From assembly GCA_025765615.1 (NCBI GenBank), contig JAIVFJ010000047.1, forward strand, positions 124,001 to 188,000: a stretch of 64,000 nt of DNA, written 5' to 3'. A program made the position numbers and the translations under genes. How positions within the stretch are numbered: the stretch's first letter is position 1; every line of letters begins with the position of its first letter. The notes under the pieces are model-generated. The model saw only the letters and a list, made by a program, of their open reading frames with translations, searched no databases and was not told where the DNA came from. This document shows positions 1-10,498 of the stretch, in pieces. Source of the DNA: Zopfochytrium polystomum (lineage: Eukaryota; Chytridiomycota; Chytridiomycetes; Chytridiales; Chytridiaceae).

Positions 1-505
1 TGACAGTGGAGAAGGACGGGAGGGGAAACTCTTTCTTGATCGGGTCTCCGCTTATCCATCGCCGCTCCAGCGCCAGGCGGCACTCGAACAGCTTCTTCCT
101 CGCAACGCTTTCGATCGGCGGCAGCGTGGGCGGCGCCGCAGGATCGCCGCCGTCGCCGCCCGAACCCTCGTCCTCGCCCTCACCGCCGTCGCCGCCCGCT
201 TGCCCTCGCTCCCGTCGCGCACGCTGCACGTCCGCCGTCCGCATCCGTGGACTCGTCCAGCGCGCCAGGAATAGGGTCCGCCAGTGCGCATCGCGCGCGG
301 CGAGGTCGGACCACAGTTTTTATGCGCAGCACAGGCAGGAGTGGGTGCGGTGGTCTTCGATGAAGTCGACGATCCGGTGGGCGATCTCAGAAGAGGAGGG
401 CGAGAGGCGATCGCGGGGATTCGTGCGGGGGAGAGTGTAAACGGAGCGAAGGTGTGCATCGCCGGGGATATCGTGAGGGGGTACGATGCGGCCGGCGGCG
501 CTCAT
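1..505 (-). pseudogene. F-box protein gene fragment with an internal stop, running off the left edge
   Basis: The reading frame opens with ATG at 505 (minus) and gives an F-box-like N-terminus (motif EIAHRIVDFIEDHR). It hits a TAA at 318-320 and then continues in the same frame as LWSDLAARDAHWRTLFLARW, which is the typical second half of an F-box followed by a Glu/Gly/Asp-rich linker up to base 1. F-box domains recruit proteins to SCF ubiquitin ligases. No GT..AG pair removes the stop, so this is either a pseudogene or a one-base error. The 3' part lies outside the window. Confidence 0.5.
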
Positions 506-1630
506 TGTGTGTGCGTTCGGATGGAGACAATCTGACTTTGAATACAGGAACGCCTACGAGATCGGGCAGAACGTCGACGCAACCGATCGTCGAACTCGTT
601 TGGGCGCAGCAAGGTCGCCCTCAAGCAGTGTCGTGTGAGTGTTACTTGTGTGTGCGGTGTGACATGAGTGAGTCGTTTGACCACGAGTGGAGGCACGACG
701 TTGGGTTCCATCTTTATTTTGAGAAGAGAACGCGTGTTACGCGTGGATTTCTTGATGTAATAAGTTTTCAGAAAGAACATCCGCGATATCGCTCAATTTT
801 TGCATGCACATTATTTGAATTCCTTTGAACGAAAACTGCGTTCGTCCTCTCATGCCCACTTGACCGCCGATGGAGAGACACAGCTCTCGATTCATATTTG
901 GCAGGTCGGAGCTCGGCGCATGCATTCACCTTTCCTATTTTTTTCCCCCCCCCCCTATCGTCCGACAATCGCAAGCAAGCAACAGGTTGCGATCGCGTTT
1001 GCTGTGGTGCCCAAAAAGAGTGGCATTCCACTTTTCGGACCGGATGGAACCCTTGTAAAGCATGGCGGGTATCCTTCTCGTCTTCCAGTCCGTTGCCCTA
1101 CGCGTCCGACAGAGGAGCCAGGCGCGACGTTCAATAGCAAAACTTGCCGACTTTGACTGGCCGGCACAAACGCGGAGTTGGTGGAGAAGCGGAAGTGACC
1201 GTGCGGATGCAAACACACACATCCAAAAAAGGATATATTTTTGTCGCGGCTGGACTTGTCCGTCCGATCACCGACGACCGCGCAAGAAAAAAAAAATTTC
1301 TGCGTTTTGGCGTGGAGGACTGTTGCTGGGCGGGGACTGCAGCCAGTTAATTGGACCACGAAAATAAACAGATGTTATTTTCGTAAATATTATTTTATTT
1401 TTGCAGCCTGGGGAAAAATATCGGTCCATGATTAGCCGCATTTCATGCTGAATTGAATTCAGAGGGCCAAACATGCATCCGTCTGTGAATCAATATGCAA
1501 AAACAGAAAAACCTGCACCGGGCAAATCAAGTAATATAAAAAGGGGCGAGAGAGACAGACAAGGGCGCGGAGGCTAGCAGGATTTTCGTTCTTTTTCCAT
1601 TATTTCTTTCAGCTCGCGAGGCTCCGCAGA
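506..1630. other. Intergenic stretch with a TATA-like promoter for the downstream gene
   Basis: No convincing coding sequence is seen on either strand; open frames are short and compositionally random. There is a C-run near 945-955 and an A-run near 1285-1295. An AT-rich TATAAAAAGG-type element at about 1535-1545 sits roughly 90 bp before the next ATG, on the plus strand. Confidence 0.4.
1535..1545 (+). promoter_or_regulatory. TATA-like box
   Basis: An AATATAAAAAGGGG stretch lies about 90 bp upstream of the ATG at 1631. The spacing suits a TATA box with a short 5' leader. Inferred from position and sequence only. Confidence 0.4.
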
Positions 1631-1657
1631 ATGAATCCATCATCATCATCATCATCA

Positions 1658-1704
<47 letters not shown>

Positions 1705-2584
1705 CTCGTCCAATACGAAAACAGAAAGCGACGTCCGCAAAGAAAATATAGAGGCCGCCGCCGCCGCCGCCTCCGCTGGCAAGGCCGAGTCCGGGTCAAG
1801 CCACCCAAGACAAGAACAACTGCCACCGCCACAACCCCCACTAGTACTACCACCGCGCACACCACCGAGCTCCATCGCCGTCACGCCCTCCATCACTCCC
1901 ACCACCACCGCGAACGACGACAAGCGAGAGTCACGCCAAGGCGAGCTATTCGATCGCAGCGATCAAGGGCAAGCTTCAAGTTGCGTCTGCGATTTGGACC
2001 CCGTTGGCAAAAAGGAAGACGCACCGACTACCCTTTCCATAACAACCGCCTCCCCCCTTTCACTAGGTCGAACTGCGATGCTAAGCCGACCTGACACAGG
2101 CTCCACTCAAGCGAATGCCATACTCGGAATGCGCGCGGCCATCGGCAAGGTGATGAGAACGATTGTCCAATACCCGCCCTGGCCCCACACTGAACAAACG
2201 CATCTCCCCCCACCCCGCATCGCCCCCCTTCTCCGGCCCGCCTGCCCCCGCACCTCCCCCTGCACTTTCTCCAAAACTCCCCAAAACCAGGTCCGCCGCT
2301 CGACCGACGACGCCCTCGCTATCATGCACCAGCTGACGGCGCTCATCCACGAGTCCCCGCCGCCGCCGACGGCCGTCGACGCCGAGCAGCTGCGCGCGCT
2401 GGAGGCGTGCGCCGCCATCATGGAGACACTCGACGGCGGGGTGAGCGCCATGGCACAGGACTGGGAGACCATCGAGGCATTGGAGGCGTTGCGGGAAGGC
2501 GGTGGAGGTGGCCGAGAGGAGGGCGTGAAGAGGGTCGGGAGGGATGGGAGGGGCGGTGGGGGTGGTGGTGACGGCATGGCGTGA
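1631..2584 (+). CDS. Low-complexity protein with a C-terminal helical region, function unknown
   Basis: The ORF starts at an ATG followed by a run of about 20 Ser codons (TCA/TCG trinucleotide repeat, 1637-1705), then Ala, Pro/Thr and Gly-rich segments. The only compositionally normal part is a C-terminal helical segment (about 2291-2500) with motifs such as DDALAIMHQLTALIHESP and EQLRALEACAAIMETLDGG, which looks like a short coiled coil. An in-phase intron is likely at 2150-2290 (GTGATG donor, CCAG acceptor, 141 bp, so the frame stays open either way). Removing it deletes a Pro/Arg-rich, non-conserved-looking stretch and joins AILGMRAAIGK to VRRSTDDAL. No family is recognised. A small complex subunit of the BLOC/BORC type is possible but is speculation. 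Confidence 0.55.
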
Positions 2585-4796
2585 GGTAGTGGTGGGACGA
2601 TCGGTCTCGCGGTCGTGACAACCGTGATCATACCCTTAAACCCACTCACCCCACCAAGAACGCGCTTTTGCCGGACGAGCTCCACCATTTCCCCTTCTAC
2701 TTCTCTTTTCCTTTTTGCTCGAGAGTATTGTGCACAACCAATCCAGTCACGCGTGGGTAGATCACACGCTCGTGCCCAGCCAAGCTCGGGAACAAAATAG
2801 AAGGCAAGAGGAACACGCAAAAGCCGCGAAAAAAGGGAATGTTTCTTGGCCTCGGACCGAACATGGTGGCTCATTCGCATGCCGGTTTGCCTTTTGATTG
2901 TAAAGAGCTAAATGCAAATGAAGTTAGGTCGTGAAGGAAGGAAAGAACGAAAATGACTGGTGAGACCTGTCGAAAACAGGTGGTGTCGACAAAGAATCCA
3001 GCAAAGACAGCCGCAACCATCGGTACAAACGAGGGTCAGGTGCGGTTCTGTTTGTGTGGGAGAAGGCCAAGATATGCGCAGGCACCACACCGACACTCGA
3101 GGTTGACCCAGCTCAGCATCAAATGTCCTTTCGCCAACACTTCCACCAAGCCTCTTTAGCAGCAGATCCAGCGCGTAAAAGCCACGACTCGCATTTGCGC
3201 GACGATAGTTTCCATTTGCAGTTGCCTCGTGTGGGCGGAAAAGGGTTCGTTGCACCATGACTCACGCTCGCTCACAGACTCGCTCGGCGACGAGCAGAAG
3301 CGCGCGAACAACTGCTGGCAGCTGCAATAGACTGATAGCAGTTCGTCGGTAGAGTTGCGGCCTTATCCGCGGTTTAAAGGCGAAAGAGCCATTTGTGGGG
3401 GGAGCAAAACGGCAGCCGGCCAAAACATGTCACGTGCACGTTTCGCGGAACCAAGCTGTTAGGACCCTCCGAGCGAGCATCCGACTGGCCGATCGATAAA
3501 TAGGCTTTGACCAGTGCCGTGAGTGGCTAGTCCATCAAATCGATTGTCTGAGAGTGTTTTCGAGTCCGCCGGTCTCACCCGTGCCACTCTCATTTCGGAG
3601 TTGCCGATTTTGCAGCGGCGACTGCACACACCCTGGAAGCACGGACCTCCGACCCGCAACCGCGAACTTTTTGCTCTGCACATCGGCCTCAACGCTGATT
3701 GTTATTTTACCGCTGTTCACAAGTCGGTGAATTGTGGAGATCGAGGTGGGAAGACGGGCTCAGTCATGAAGACAGGGTGTCGCTTTACCGCAGGCTGCTG
3801 CGCCAGCGATGACCTTGTGCGTAAGGGGTGTATGATTGAGGCTGGCTTGTGAAGGCGAAGAGGAGTAAAAAGAACCACCCTTCCTAATATTGAGTGCTCG
3901 CCACCAAAATCATAACAGAAGATCAATTGATAGCTCTTCGCGTGTTCTACCGCTTCTCCAAGCCTGCCCCAAGGAAGAGCTCTCTATCAACATGATTTTA
4001 TTCTCAGACTAATCGGTCTTGGCTGAATTGTTGAATCCGCTACTTGAGTTGGGTGGTGCTCACCATACTAATTATAAAAATCAGCTGTTCCCTGGCTTGA
4101 AAGAACAGCGAGAAGGTCCAGCGGTTCGACCTTCCACCGGCTCAGTTAGCCAATGCAATCAATTCCCGGGAAAGAAGTACAGGCGAGGCCATCTGTTTCG
4201 ACAAGGAACAGGTCACAGGGATGCGACCCACATAACCTTAAAGCTTGATCCGCTGAAACAAGGAAGTCAAACCAAAGTATTGTCAATCCGTTCGAGTGTA
4301 AATTGAATGGGGCCACTAAGTGACAAGCAAAATGCCTTAATAGCAACCCACCTCCTCAGAGTGGTCTCAACACCACTGTATTCAGCGAAGAAATGAACCG
4401 TCTTTTGGTTTGCCAACAAGCGCCGACCAAGGCAGTCGTGTTGGCCTTGACGGCCTTTAAGGTCACCGGGGCGGCCTTGTGTTCTTTTCTGTTCGCTGAT
4501 TATGAATCTAGATGCAGGAAGTAAATATGTTGTTCGGTGTTCCTAGAAAACCGGGCAAGACAGCGCGTGCACAGGAAAAGGTGGATCTCCCTTTCGGAAG
4601 TGGGACATTCGTTAAGTTGAAGCCCTATTTTGCTTTGAGAAGAACACGGAAGCAACAATGCCAGAAAAGGCAATTCCGTGTCCAGTGTCTGTCCGCAAGT
4701 TTGACAACACCAAACCCCGCCCCGGCGCACGTCCGTGCTGTCTTTCCCGCCGACAAATAACAAAAACATATGGCATCATACTATGATTTGCGTGCA
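2585..4796. other. Intergenic stretch, nothing firm seen
   Basis: Several ORFs of 60-110 codons occur on both strands, but none shows a motif, signal peptide or consistent codon pattern. A TATA-like CGATAAATAGG occurs near 3491-3501, but the plus-strand frame after it (about 3523-3852) is unconvincing. No RNA gene was recognised. Confidence 0.3.
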
Positions 4797-4925
4797 CGTG
4801 GGCGCGGTTCTTCTCACGCGTTTCCAAGCCACGTGCGACCGCGCTTATGAACCTTTCCGTTGAAAACGACAGGATACCCCTGTCGGGGCAGGAACAACGG
4901 GTTGGTGCGAAAGAGCTTCCTCTGT
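4797..4925 (+). pseudogene. C-terminal fragment of the F-box/leucine-rich family, plus orientation
   Basis: The bases here match the C-terminal part of the family as seen at 17745-17850: 'GTTCTTCTCACGCGTTTCC', then 'ATGCGACCGCGCTT'-like sequence and a segment encoding a version of the ALVE.RVENERIPLS.QE motif. Only about 130 bp remains and it is oriented opposite to the neighbouring copies, so this is a relic produced by rearrangement. Confidence 0.5.
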
Positions 4926-4989
4926 TCAACAACACTGGCGGCGGGGTAGACAACACCTTTGCGGACATAGAGGCTGCTGTCGTAGCTAT

Positions 4990-5222
4990 CGTCGCTGTCG
5001 CTTTGGTCATCGTTGGGATATAGGACAAAATGAGCAGACGCAAGGCGTGGGATCCCCGGGAAGCAAAAACAGCGTCGATGGCAGCGGCGTCGGAGGCAAG
5101 TCTTGTAAAGCGGATGGTGCGGAAGTGGAGCGGGACGACAGCTGCATGCGCGCCGCGGGAGAGGCTACTGAGGTTGCAGCGATCACGGACTTCGTGCAGA
5201 ACCTCGGCGGGTAGGGAATGGA
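4990..5222 (-). pseudogene. N-terminal F-box fragment of the same family
   Basis: Read on the minus strand this encodes LPAEVLHEVRDRCNLSSLSR, then HAAVVPLHFRTIRFTRLASD and AIDAVFASRGSHALRL. These align with the N-terminus of the copies at 7465 and 9990. The piece ends at an Asp/Thr-rich repeat (about 4985-5030) like that of the other copies, but no body of the gene follows. It lies next to the solo LTR that begins at 5236. Confidence 0.55.
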
Positions 5223-5235
5223 ACGGAATCGAAGA

Positions 5236-5463
5236 TGTTGTGGAACAAGAACACTTTGTCCAGTCTTGTTTGTGCCCTTCGCCTTTCTTCCCCTTTCTGA
5301 TTCTCCTTCAATCCGTTTCGCCCACACGCCCAGTGATCATGGGAACTTCTTCATCCCCAATCACTGTGCAGGTGCTGTTCTCTTGACTTCGTTACCACTC
5401 TGTTCGTATCCTTACAATACATGGGAACTTCTTCATCCCAGATCGCCTCGCTCCTGCTCAACA
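5236..5463 (+). repeat. Solo LTR related to the 20-kb Copia element
   Basis: It starts TGTTG and ends CTCAACA, like the intact 249-bp LTRs at 20086 and 29148, and keeps the duplicated internal motif GGGAACTTCTTCATCCC (at about 5341 and 5423) and the CCTTACAATA block. It is diverged and slightly shorter (228 bp). The flanking pentamers are GAAGA (5231-5235) and GAAGG (5464-5468), a one-mismatch target-site duplication. This is what remains after LTR-LTR recombination removed an older copy of the family. Confidence 0.75.
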
Positions 5464-5654
5464 GAAGGATGCCGAACGGCCGCTGGAGGGAAGGACCACT
5501 CGATGTCGAAGGTGACTTCGAGTGTGAGAGAGGAGGGAGTCGAGTTGAGTGCGTCGATCTTGGTGATGGATTTGGGAACGACGACAGATGCTGCGGGAGC
5601 AGTCGCGAAGGGAGCCGTCAGAGCGAGGACGCATCCGCTGAGCGAGAGTTTCAT
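5433..5654 (-). pseudogene. Small secreted-protein ORF cut by the solo LTR
   Basis: An ATG at 5654 (minus) begins MKLSLSGCVLALTAPFATAP, a clear signal peptide (Lys, then a hydrophobic core, then Ala-x-Ala). A TATAAAAG element lies only about 40 bp upstream (about 5685-5694), the right place for a compact promoter. The mature part starts SVVVPKSITKIDALNST, looks beta-strand rich and runs directly into the solo LTR at 5463, where the remaining 10 codons are LTR-derived. The true 3' part is not found beyond the LTR. No family is recognised. Confidence 0.5.
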
Positions 5655-5683
5655 TGTGGACAGCAATTGGGAGGGGTGGGCCG

Positions 5684-5694
5684 ATTCTTTTATA
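5684..5694 (-). promoter_or_regulatory. TATA box of the truncated secreted-protein gene
   Basis: Minus-strand TTTATAAAAGAAT about 35-40 bp ahead of the ATG at 5654. Confidence 0.45.
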
Positions 5695-5814
5695 AACCTG
5701 GAAAGCTCCAAAAACCATGATGTGATCCTGGAAAAAGGCGCGGGCACGAACCGACGTGCGTCGGGACAGAGGTCTGCGATCTCACAAAGTGAAGGCGGGA
5801 CAGACACCAAGACG

Positions 5815-5990
5815 TCAGCATCAACTTATCCTCCTGTTCGGACAGCGGTAGTCTTTCGTTTTCCATGCGAAGCTCCACGTCGATTTTCGTTGGTCGGAAA
5901 CAGAGCCTATTGTCGAAAGTATCGAGGCTGGAGCAGATCAGGCGACGTACACGCACAATCCAATTCCGGAGCTCAAAAAAAAGTCACTTT
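5815..5990 (-). pseudogene. C-terminal fragment of the F-box/leucine-rich family
   Basis: Minus-strand frames encode VELRMENERLPLSEQEDKL and, in a second frame, a degraded version of the terminal SFETGADQAAYNQ segment (5910-5960). Both match the end of the longer copy at 6031-7465. No intact frame remains. Confidence 0.5.
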
Positions 5991-6030
5991 ATCAAGCCCT
6001 ACCGCTTGAGTTTATTACTGCAATGCTTCA

Positions 6031-7465
6031 TTACAAAAGAGGGTTGCAGCCGTGAATTCTCCTCCTGTTTAAATTTATGAGCGCCTGAACTTGGTTGTAC
6101 GCCGCCTGGTCCGCGCCAGTCTCGAAACTTTGGATGATTGTCTCCATGTCTGCCAAAGTGCTCCCTTCGTCCTGGCTGGCGTAATAGAACAAACGGAGGG
6201 ACTTGTCCGCCTGAAGTCGCTGGCGAATTCTTCTGATCTTGTCTGGTTCCTCTGGCGGTGGGACAAAGATGTCACCTTCGAACTCTTGTTCCTGCAGCGA
6301 CAGGGGTATCCTCTCGTTTTCCACGCAGAGCTCTACAAGCGCGGTGGCTCTGGAGTTGGCAACGTTGGAAAAAAACCGGGCCCATGTAGACGCATCCGCC
6401 AAAGATGGTGAATGTGACTCCCTCGTTGCCCTGCAGTTAATCAGCCGGACCCTCTCGAGGACGTCCCGGTGCGCCATTAAAAACTCGACCAGCCCGATGT
6501 CAACGATGAAGTTCATCAGCTCCAGCTCCCGCAGCCGGGGAGTCGGTTTGAACCAGCCCGTTAAGGAGAACACACTGCTGGAGTGCGGACCTTCCCCAAT
6601 CGGGTTCCGTTCGTGCGCAACAATCCGCAAGGCACGCAGCTCCCGAGCCTCATCGAAAATATAATTCATCAGTTTCACGGTTACAAATTGTTGGTACCCC
6701 TCCATGCTGTTTGACCGCCACTCGTCGATGCAGTCCCCCCACAGCCCGATCGACAGCCGTTCCAGCCTACTGATGAACGGTCCCCACTCCTGCGAATGCC
6801 AACTCGACGCCGTTTTTGGCAGTAGGGACCGCACGTCGAGGACCCGCACGGCGCCGTTTGCCGACAGCGCGCGCCAAGCGTCCGACGCTGCCCGCCGCCA
6901 GTGGTAGCGTTGCTCCGCGTGCAACGTTTCCTCCCAGCCCTCGAGGACCTCGGAGATGTAAATGTTCCCGACTGTTTCATTGACACCTTCGGACCAGTTG
7001 CCCCACAACTCGTCGTGCGGCGCCGAAAGGCGATCGTGAACGAGGCGACGTGCGGAAGCGTCTCGCCCCGAAGGAGGCCGATCGCGGTCGCGCTGAGCTC
7101 AGTGACGGAGCGCAGCGTTGAGTGCGAGTCGCCGACGTCGTCGTGGGCGATGGCGTCGTTGCGGTCGTGGTCGGTGTGGCTGTGGTCGCTGTCATCGTTG
7201 TCACCGTCGTCGTCGCTGTGTCGTCGTTGGGAAATAGGAAGAAATCAAAGTGCAGATGTGCAGCGTAGGATCCCATGGTGGCCACAACGGCGTCGATCAG
7301 GGCGGCGTCCGCTGCCAAGTTCGTGAAGCGGATGCGGCGAAATAGGAGCGGAGCGACAGCGGCGTGTGTGTGGCGGGAGAGCATGCTGAGGGTGCGGCGA
7401 TCGGGCAGGCCGGGAAGGTAGCCCGCAACATGACAAAGCACTTCAGCGGGGGGACACCGAAACAT
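6031..7465 (-). pseudogene. F-box/leucine-rich family member with two frame breaks (best-preserved copy)
   Basis: The ATG at 7465 begins an F-box-like start (MFRCPPAEVLCHVAGYLPGL, then HAAVAPLLFRRIRFTNLAAD). After HFDFFLFPN the frame must change to read an Asp-rich linker (GDNDDSDHSHTDHD) that ends LLRGETLPHVASFTIAF. A second change is needed to enter the long frame from about 7008 (GNWSEGVNETVGNIYISEV), which then runs unbroken to 6031 with leucine-rich-like strands (RLERLSIGLWGD, LRELELMNFIVDIGLVEFL, VLERVRLINC) and a C-terminal helix ending HGCNPLL. If whole it would have about 470 residues and fit a substrate-binding F-box protein. No splice sites explain the breaks. It is either a recent pseudogene or has two sequence errors. 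Confidence 0.6.
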
Positions 7466-7616
7466 GTTGGAAACGTGTGTGCTGATGGGAACAGCTCAGA
7501 CTGACACGGTAAATACAAAGACAAGTGAACAATTTACGGTCCAAGGTCGGTAAATCAACTCCTTTCTTCGTGTATAGCCGAGCAGATCCTCACCCAATCT
7601 TCGTTTATTAGCGCTA

Positions 7617-7985
7617 ATACTTGATTGTGAGTCGCCTGATCTGCGCCAGTCTCAAAACTTTCGATTATTGCCTCTATATCAGCCCAAGTGGAATAATCGC
7701 TCTTGCCAGCATAAAAGAAAGTCGAAGCGACTTTTGCCCGAAGCTGCTTGCGTGCTTTTTTGATATTGTCTGATTCCTCTGGTGGTGCAACATAGAAGTC
7801 ACCATCAAACTCTTGCTATCCTCTTGTTTTGCACGGTAAGCGCAGTGGCTCGCGATTCCGCAACGTGCGAAAAGAACCGCGCCAATGTGCATGCATCGGG
7901 CAACGAGCGGGACTCTGGCGTCGCCCTGCAATTGTTTCGGCACAACACTGAATGCTTTTACCACAATAGGGGCTTGCGGCTGTGA
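7617..7985 (-). pseudogene. C-terminal fragment of the F-box/leucine-rich family
   Basis: Minus-strand codons match the last ~85 residues of the family: GDFYVAPPEES, KKARKQLRAK, FFYAGKSDYSTWADIEAIIE, then SFETGADQATHNQVLALINE. An upstream piece (7850-7940) matches the RDVLERV/ADASTWARF region out of frame. Only a tail is left. Confidence 0.5.
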
Positions 7986-7994
7986 ATCCTCATC

Positions 7995-8400
7995 CTATTT
8001 CATTAGTGAGGGTCCTGGACTTGATCGTTTGCTTGATCTCCGCCCGTCTCGAAACATTTGACAGCAGTATCAGTGTGTCACGCCAATCCAGCAGAGAAAA
8101 GACGAAGCGCCTTTCTGACTGAAGTTGCTCTTGAATCTTTCCAATCCTGTCAATTTACACCCAAAACTCCACAAGTGTGATCGATGGCGAGTTGGCTGCG
8201 AGCGAAAGGAACAGCGCCCATGTGCTATCAGTTGTTGAATGAGCGAAACGAGTCTTCGACGTGGTACTGCGCCATCAAATGCGCGACCAGCCCAAAGTCC
8301 ACATTCAATTTCCAGCTCTCACAACCAAGGCTTCGGCTCGCTCCAGTAGCTAAGCCTGCGGAAAAGGCTTGATGAGCGAACGCCCAGTTCCGTTCCGGCT
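7995..8400 (-). pseudogene. Degraded fragments of the F-box/leucine-rich family
   Basis: Short pieces match in order on the minus strand. Near 8250-8320 is the NVDFGLVAHLMAQYH segment, equivalent to NFIVDIGLVEFLMAHRD. Near 8185-8235 is the Trp-Ala-Arg-Phe segment, and near 8000-8080 the tail. Frames are broken repeatedly. 8400-8590 holds nothing else that I recognise. Confidence 0.4.
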
Positions 8401-8589
8401 GCAACGACCGCAGTTCTCCGCCCCCCCAGATTTACGGCCAAAAGCTTTAGTACCGTGTCATGGACGGCGCGTGAAAAGAAGTAGCATGCTATGGTGCTCG
8501 TAAGCTGAGAAGGTAAGCCAGCCGCAAAGGACGACACTTTAAAATGTCCGTCAACATAATCTTTCAAAGGACAATAATAGGTATTTTAA

Positions 8590-9995
8590 TTATAAGAGGG
8601 GTTTGTGGCTGTGTATCCTCAACCTTTTTGCATTATCGAGGGCCTGGACTTTATCGTAAGTTGCTTGATCTGCACCCTTAGCGAAACTTTCGACAATAGT
8701 ATCTGTATCAGCCCAGGGGCATCGTCGTTCCGCCCAGCAGAATTGAAAAGTCGAAGCCCTTTGTTCGACTGAAGTTGCTCGCGAGTCTTCCAAATCTTCT
8801 CTGGTTCCTCCGGCGGTGGAACAAAGTTATCACCCCGGTATTCTGTCGTTTTCAACGCAATACTCCACAAGCGCGGTCGCTCGCGAATTGGCAACGGCAG
8901 ACCAAAAAAAATTTGGTCTGCCTTTTTGCACTGCAGTTTTTCAGCCGGACCCGTTCCAAGACGTCTCAGTGAGCAGCTAGGAACGCGGCCTGCCCCATGT
9001 CCACGTTGAAATTCACCAACACCAGCCCTCGCAGCAGGGGCATCGAATCTTTCCAATTGCTCAGCTCGCCGGAAAGGCTGCTCGAGTGGCTGTCCGCTCC
9101 AATCGGGTTCTGCTGCTGCGCGACCTTCCGCAACGCCCGCAGCTCCCGCGCCTCCAGGAAGAAATGGTCTCCCAGGTCCACGGATATAAACTTTTGGTAC
9201 CCGTCCACGTGGCTCGATCAGTCCATGTCCAAAGCATGCAGCGCATTGATGCGGTCCCACATTCCAATCGACAGCCGCTCCAGCCTTTTAATGAACGCGT
9301 CCCACCCCTACCGAGTACAGGCCGTGACGACTTTTGGGCATGATCCGCCCCCAGGGGCAGCGTATCTCCGCGTGCAATACGTCGTGCGTTTCCTCGGGAA
9401 AAGTGGAGATGAAGATGCCCCCACCGTGTGGTCCCAGCCTTTGGTCCAGTTGCCCTGAAAATTGTTGTGCGGGTGGAATGCGATGGTGAACGATGCAACC
9501 CTAGGGAGCGTTTCACCTCGAAGGAGCGCAAGGTCGCGGTTATTTGTTCTGAGCTCGTTGGCAGAAGGCGGCGTTGGATTTGAGTTGTCTTCGTCGCCGG
9601 TGTCTCTGTCGTCGTCGCTGTCGCTGTTGTCCCTGTCGTCGCTGTTGTCGCCGCCGTTGTTGACGCTGGGGTTGGGGTACAGGAAGAAATCAAACTGCGG
9701 ACGCTCAGCACGACGTCCGTGGGCTGCCACGACGGCGCCGATCACGGCGGCGTCGGCTCCCAAATTCGTGAAGCGGATGCCGCGGAATAGCAGCGGTGCT
9801 ACGGCGGCGCGGACGTGGCGCGAGAGAACGCTGAGGCTGCAGCGATCGTGCAGGCTCGGTAGGCGGGCCACAACACCAGCCCACTTTGGATCATTTGAGA
9901 CATGGCCAAAAATGTGGGACAGTAGTCCAATGGGTAAGACGTCACCGCTCGTTAAATTGAGGAGAATCTCTCTCTCTCTCTCTCTCGGTTTCTCA
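8590..9995 (-). pseudogene. F-box/leucine-rich family member, full length but multiply frameshifted
   Basis: The N-terminus (about 9985-9500) encodes GDVLPIGLLSHIFGHVSNDP, LSVLSRHVRAAVAPLLFRGI, an Asp/Asn-rich linker and LLRGETLPRVASFTIAFHPH, followed by GNWTKGWDHTVG. Later pieces in other frames are MDGYQKFISVDLGDHFFLEA and LVLVNFNVDMGQAAFLAAH (9208-8966) and GDNFVPPPEEPEKIWKTREQ (about 8840-8780), down to the tail at 8590. At least three frame changes are needed. The order of parts is the same as in the 6031-7465 copy, so this is a tandem duplicate that has decayed. Confidence 0.6.
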
Positions 9996-10446
9996 CGCGG
10001 TGGAGATCGGCGTTCAAGTCGCCGCAGTGGCGCGCGCGGCTTCTTCACTTAAGCGAGCAAAAACAGATTTTGCTGTTGCTTTCGCGATTACATCGGACGG
10101 AATGAGAAAGGCAACGGCAGGGTGAAGGGTTATTGATATGTTTGTGCTGGAAAGACTCTGGCTTGCCCCTTTGCGGATTGAGGACGGTTCGGCCATAGTG
10201 GACGGGGGTCGTTGACACCGGGCTGAATTAAAAAGACGGCTAGCGACAGTCGCAAAGCAAGCAGTCCCCAAGAAAAGCAGGCCGCCCCTCTCTTTCTCTC
10301 TCTCTCTCTCTCTTTCTTTCATCCAAGGATGAGTCTTTACGCTGCGCACACAATCGTTCCCGTGTGGATCGCGCTCGCTCGGAGCGGAGGACAGACGCGT
10401 GGTGTAAGACCAACATCCACGAGACAGACAGCGAGACAGGCTGTCC

Positions 10447-10481
<35 letters not shown>

Positions 10482-10498
10482 GGCCTCCTCCACCCAGC
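9996..10498. other. Promoter and leader of the RGS gene with simple repeats
   Basis: No coding evidence. Contains CT tracts (9968-9986, 10290-10315) and a (GACA)n tract at about 10447-10481 that lies directly before the ATG of the next gene and is probably in its 5' leader. Confidence 0.4.
10447..10481 (+). repeat. (GACA)n microsatellite in the probable 5' leader
   Basis: About nine perfect GACA units end 18 bp before the ATG at 10499. Confidence 0.8.
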
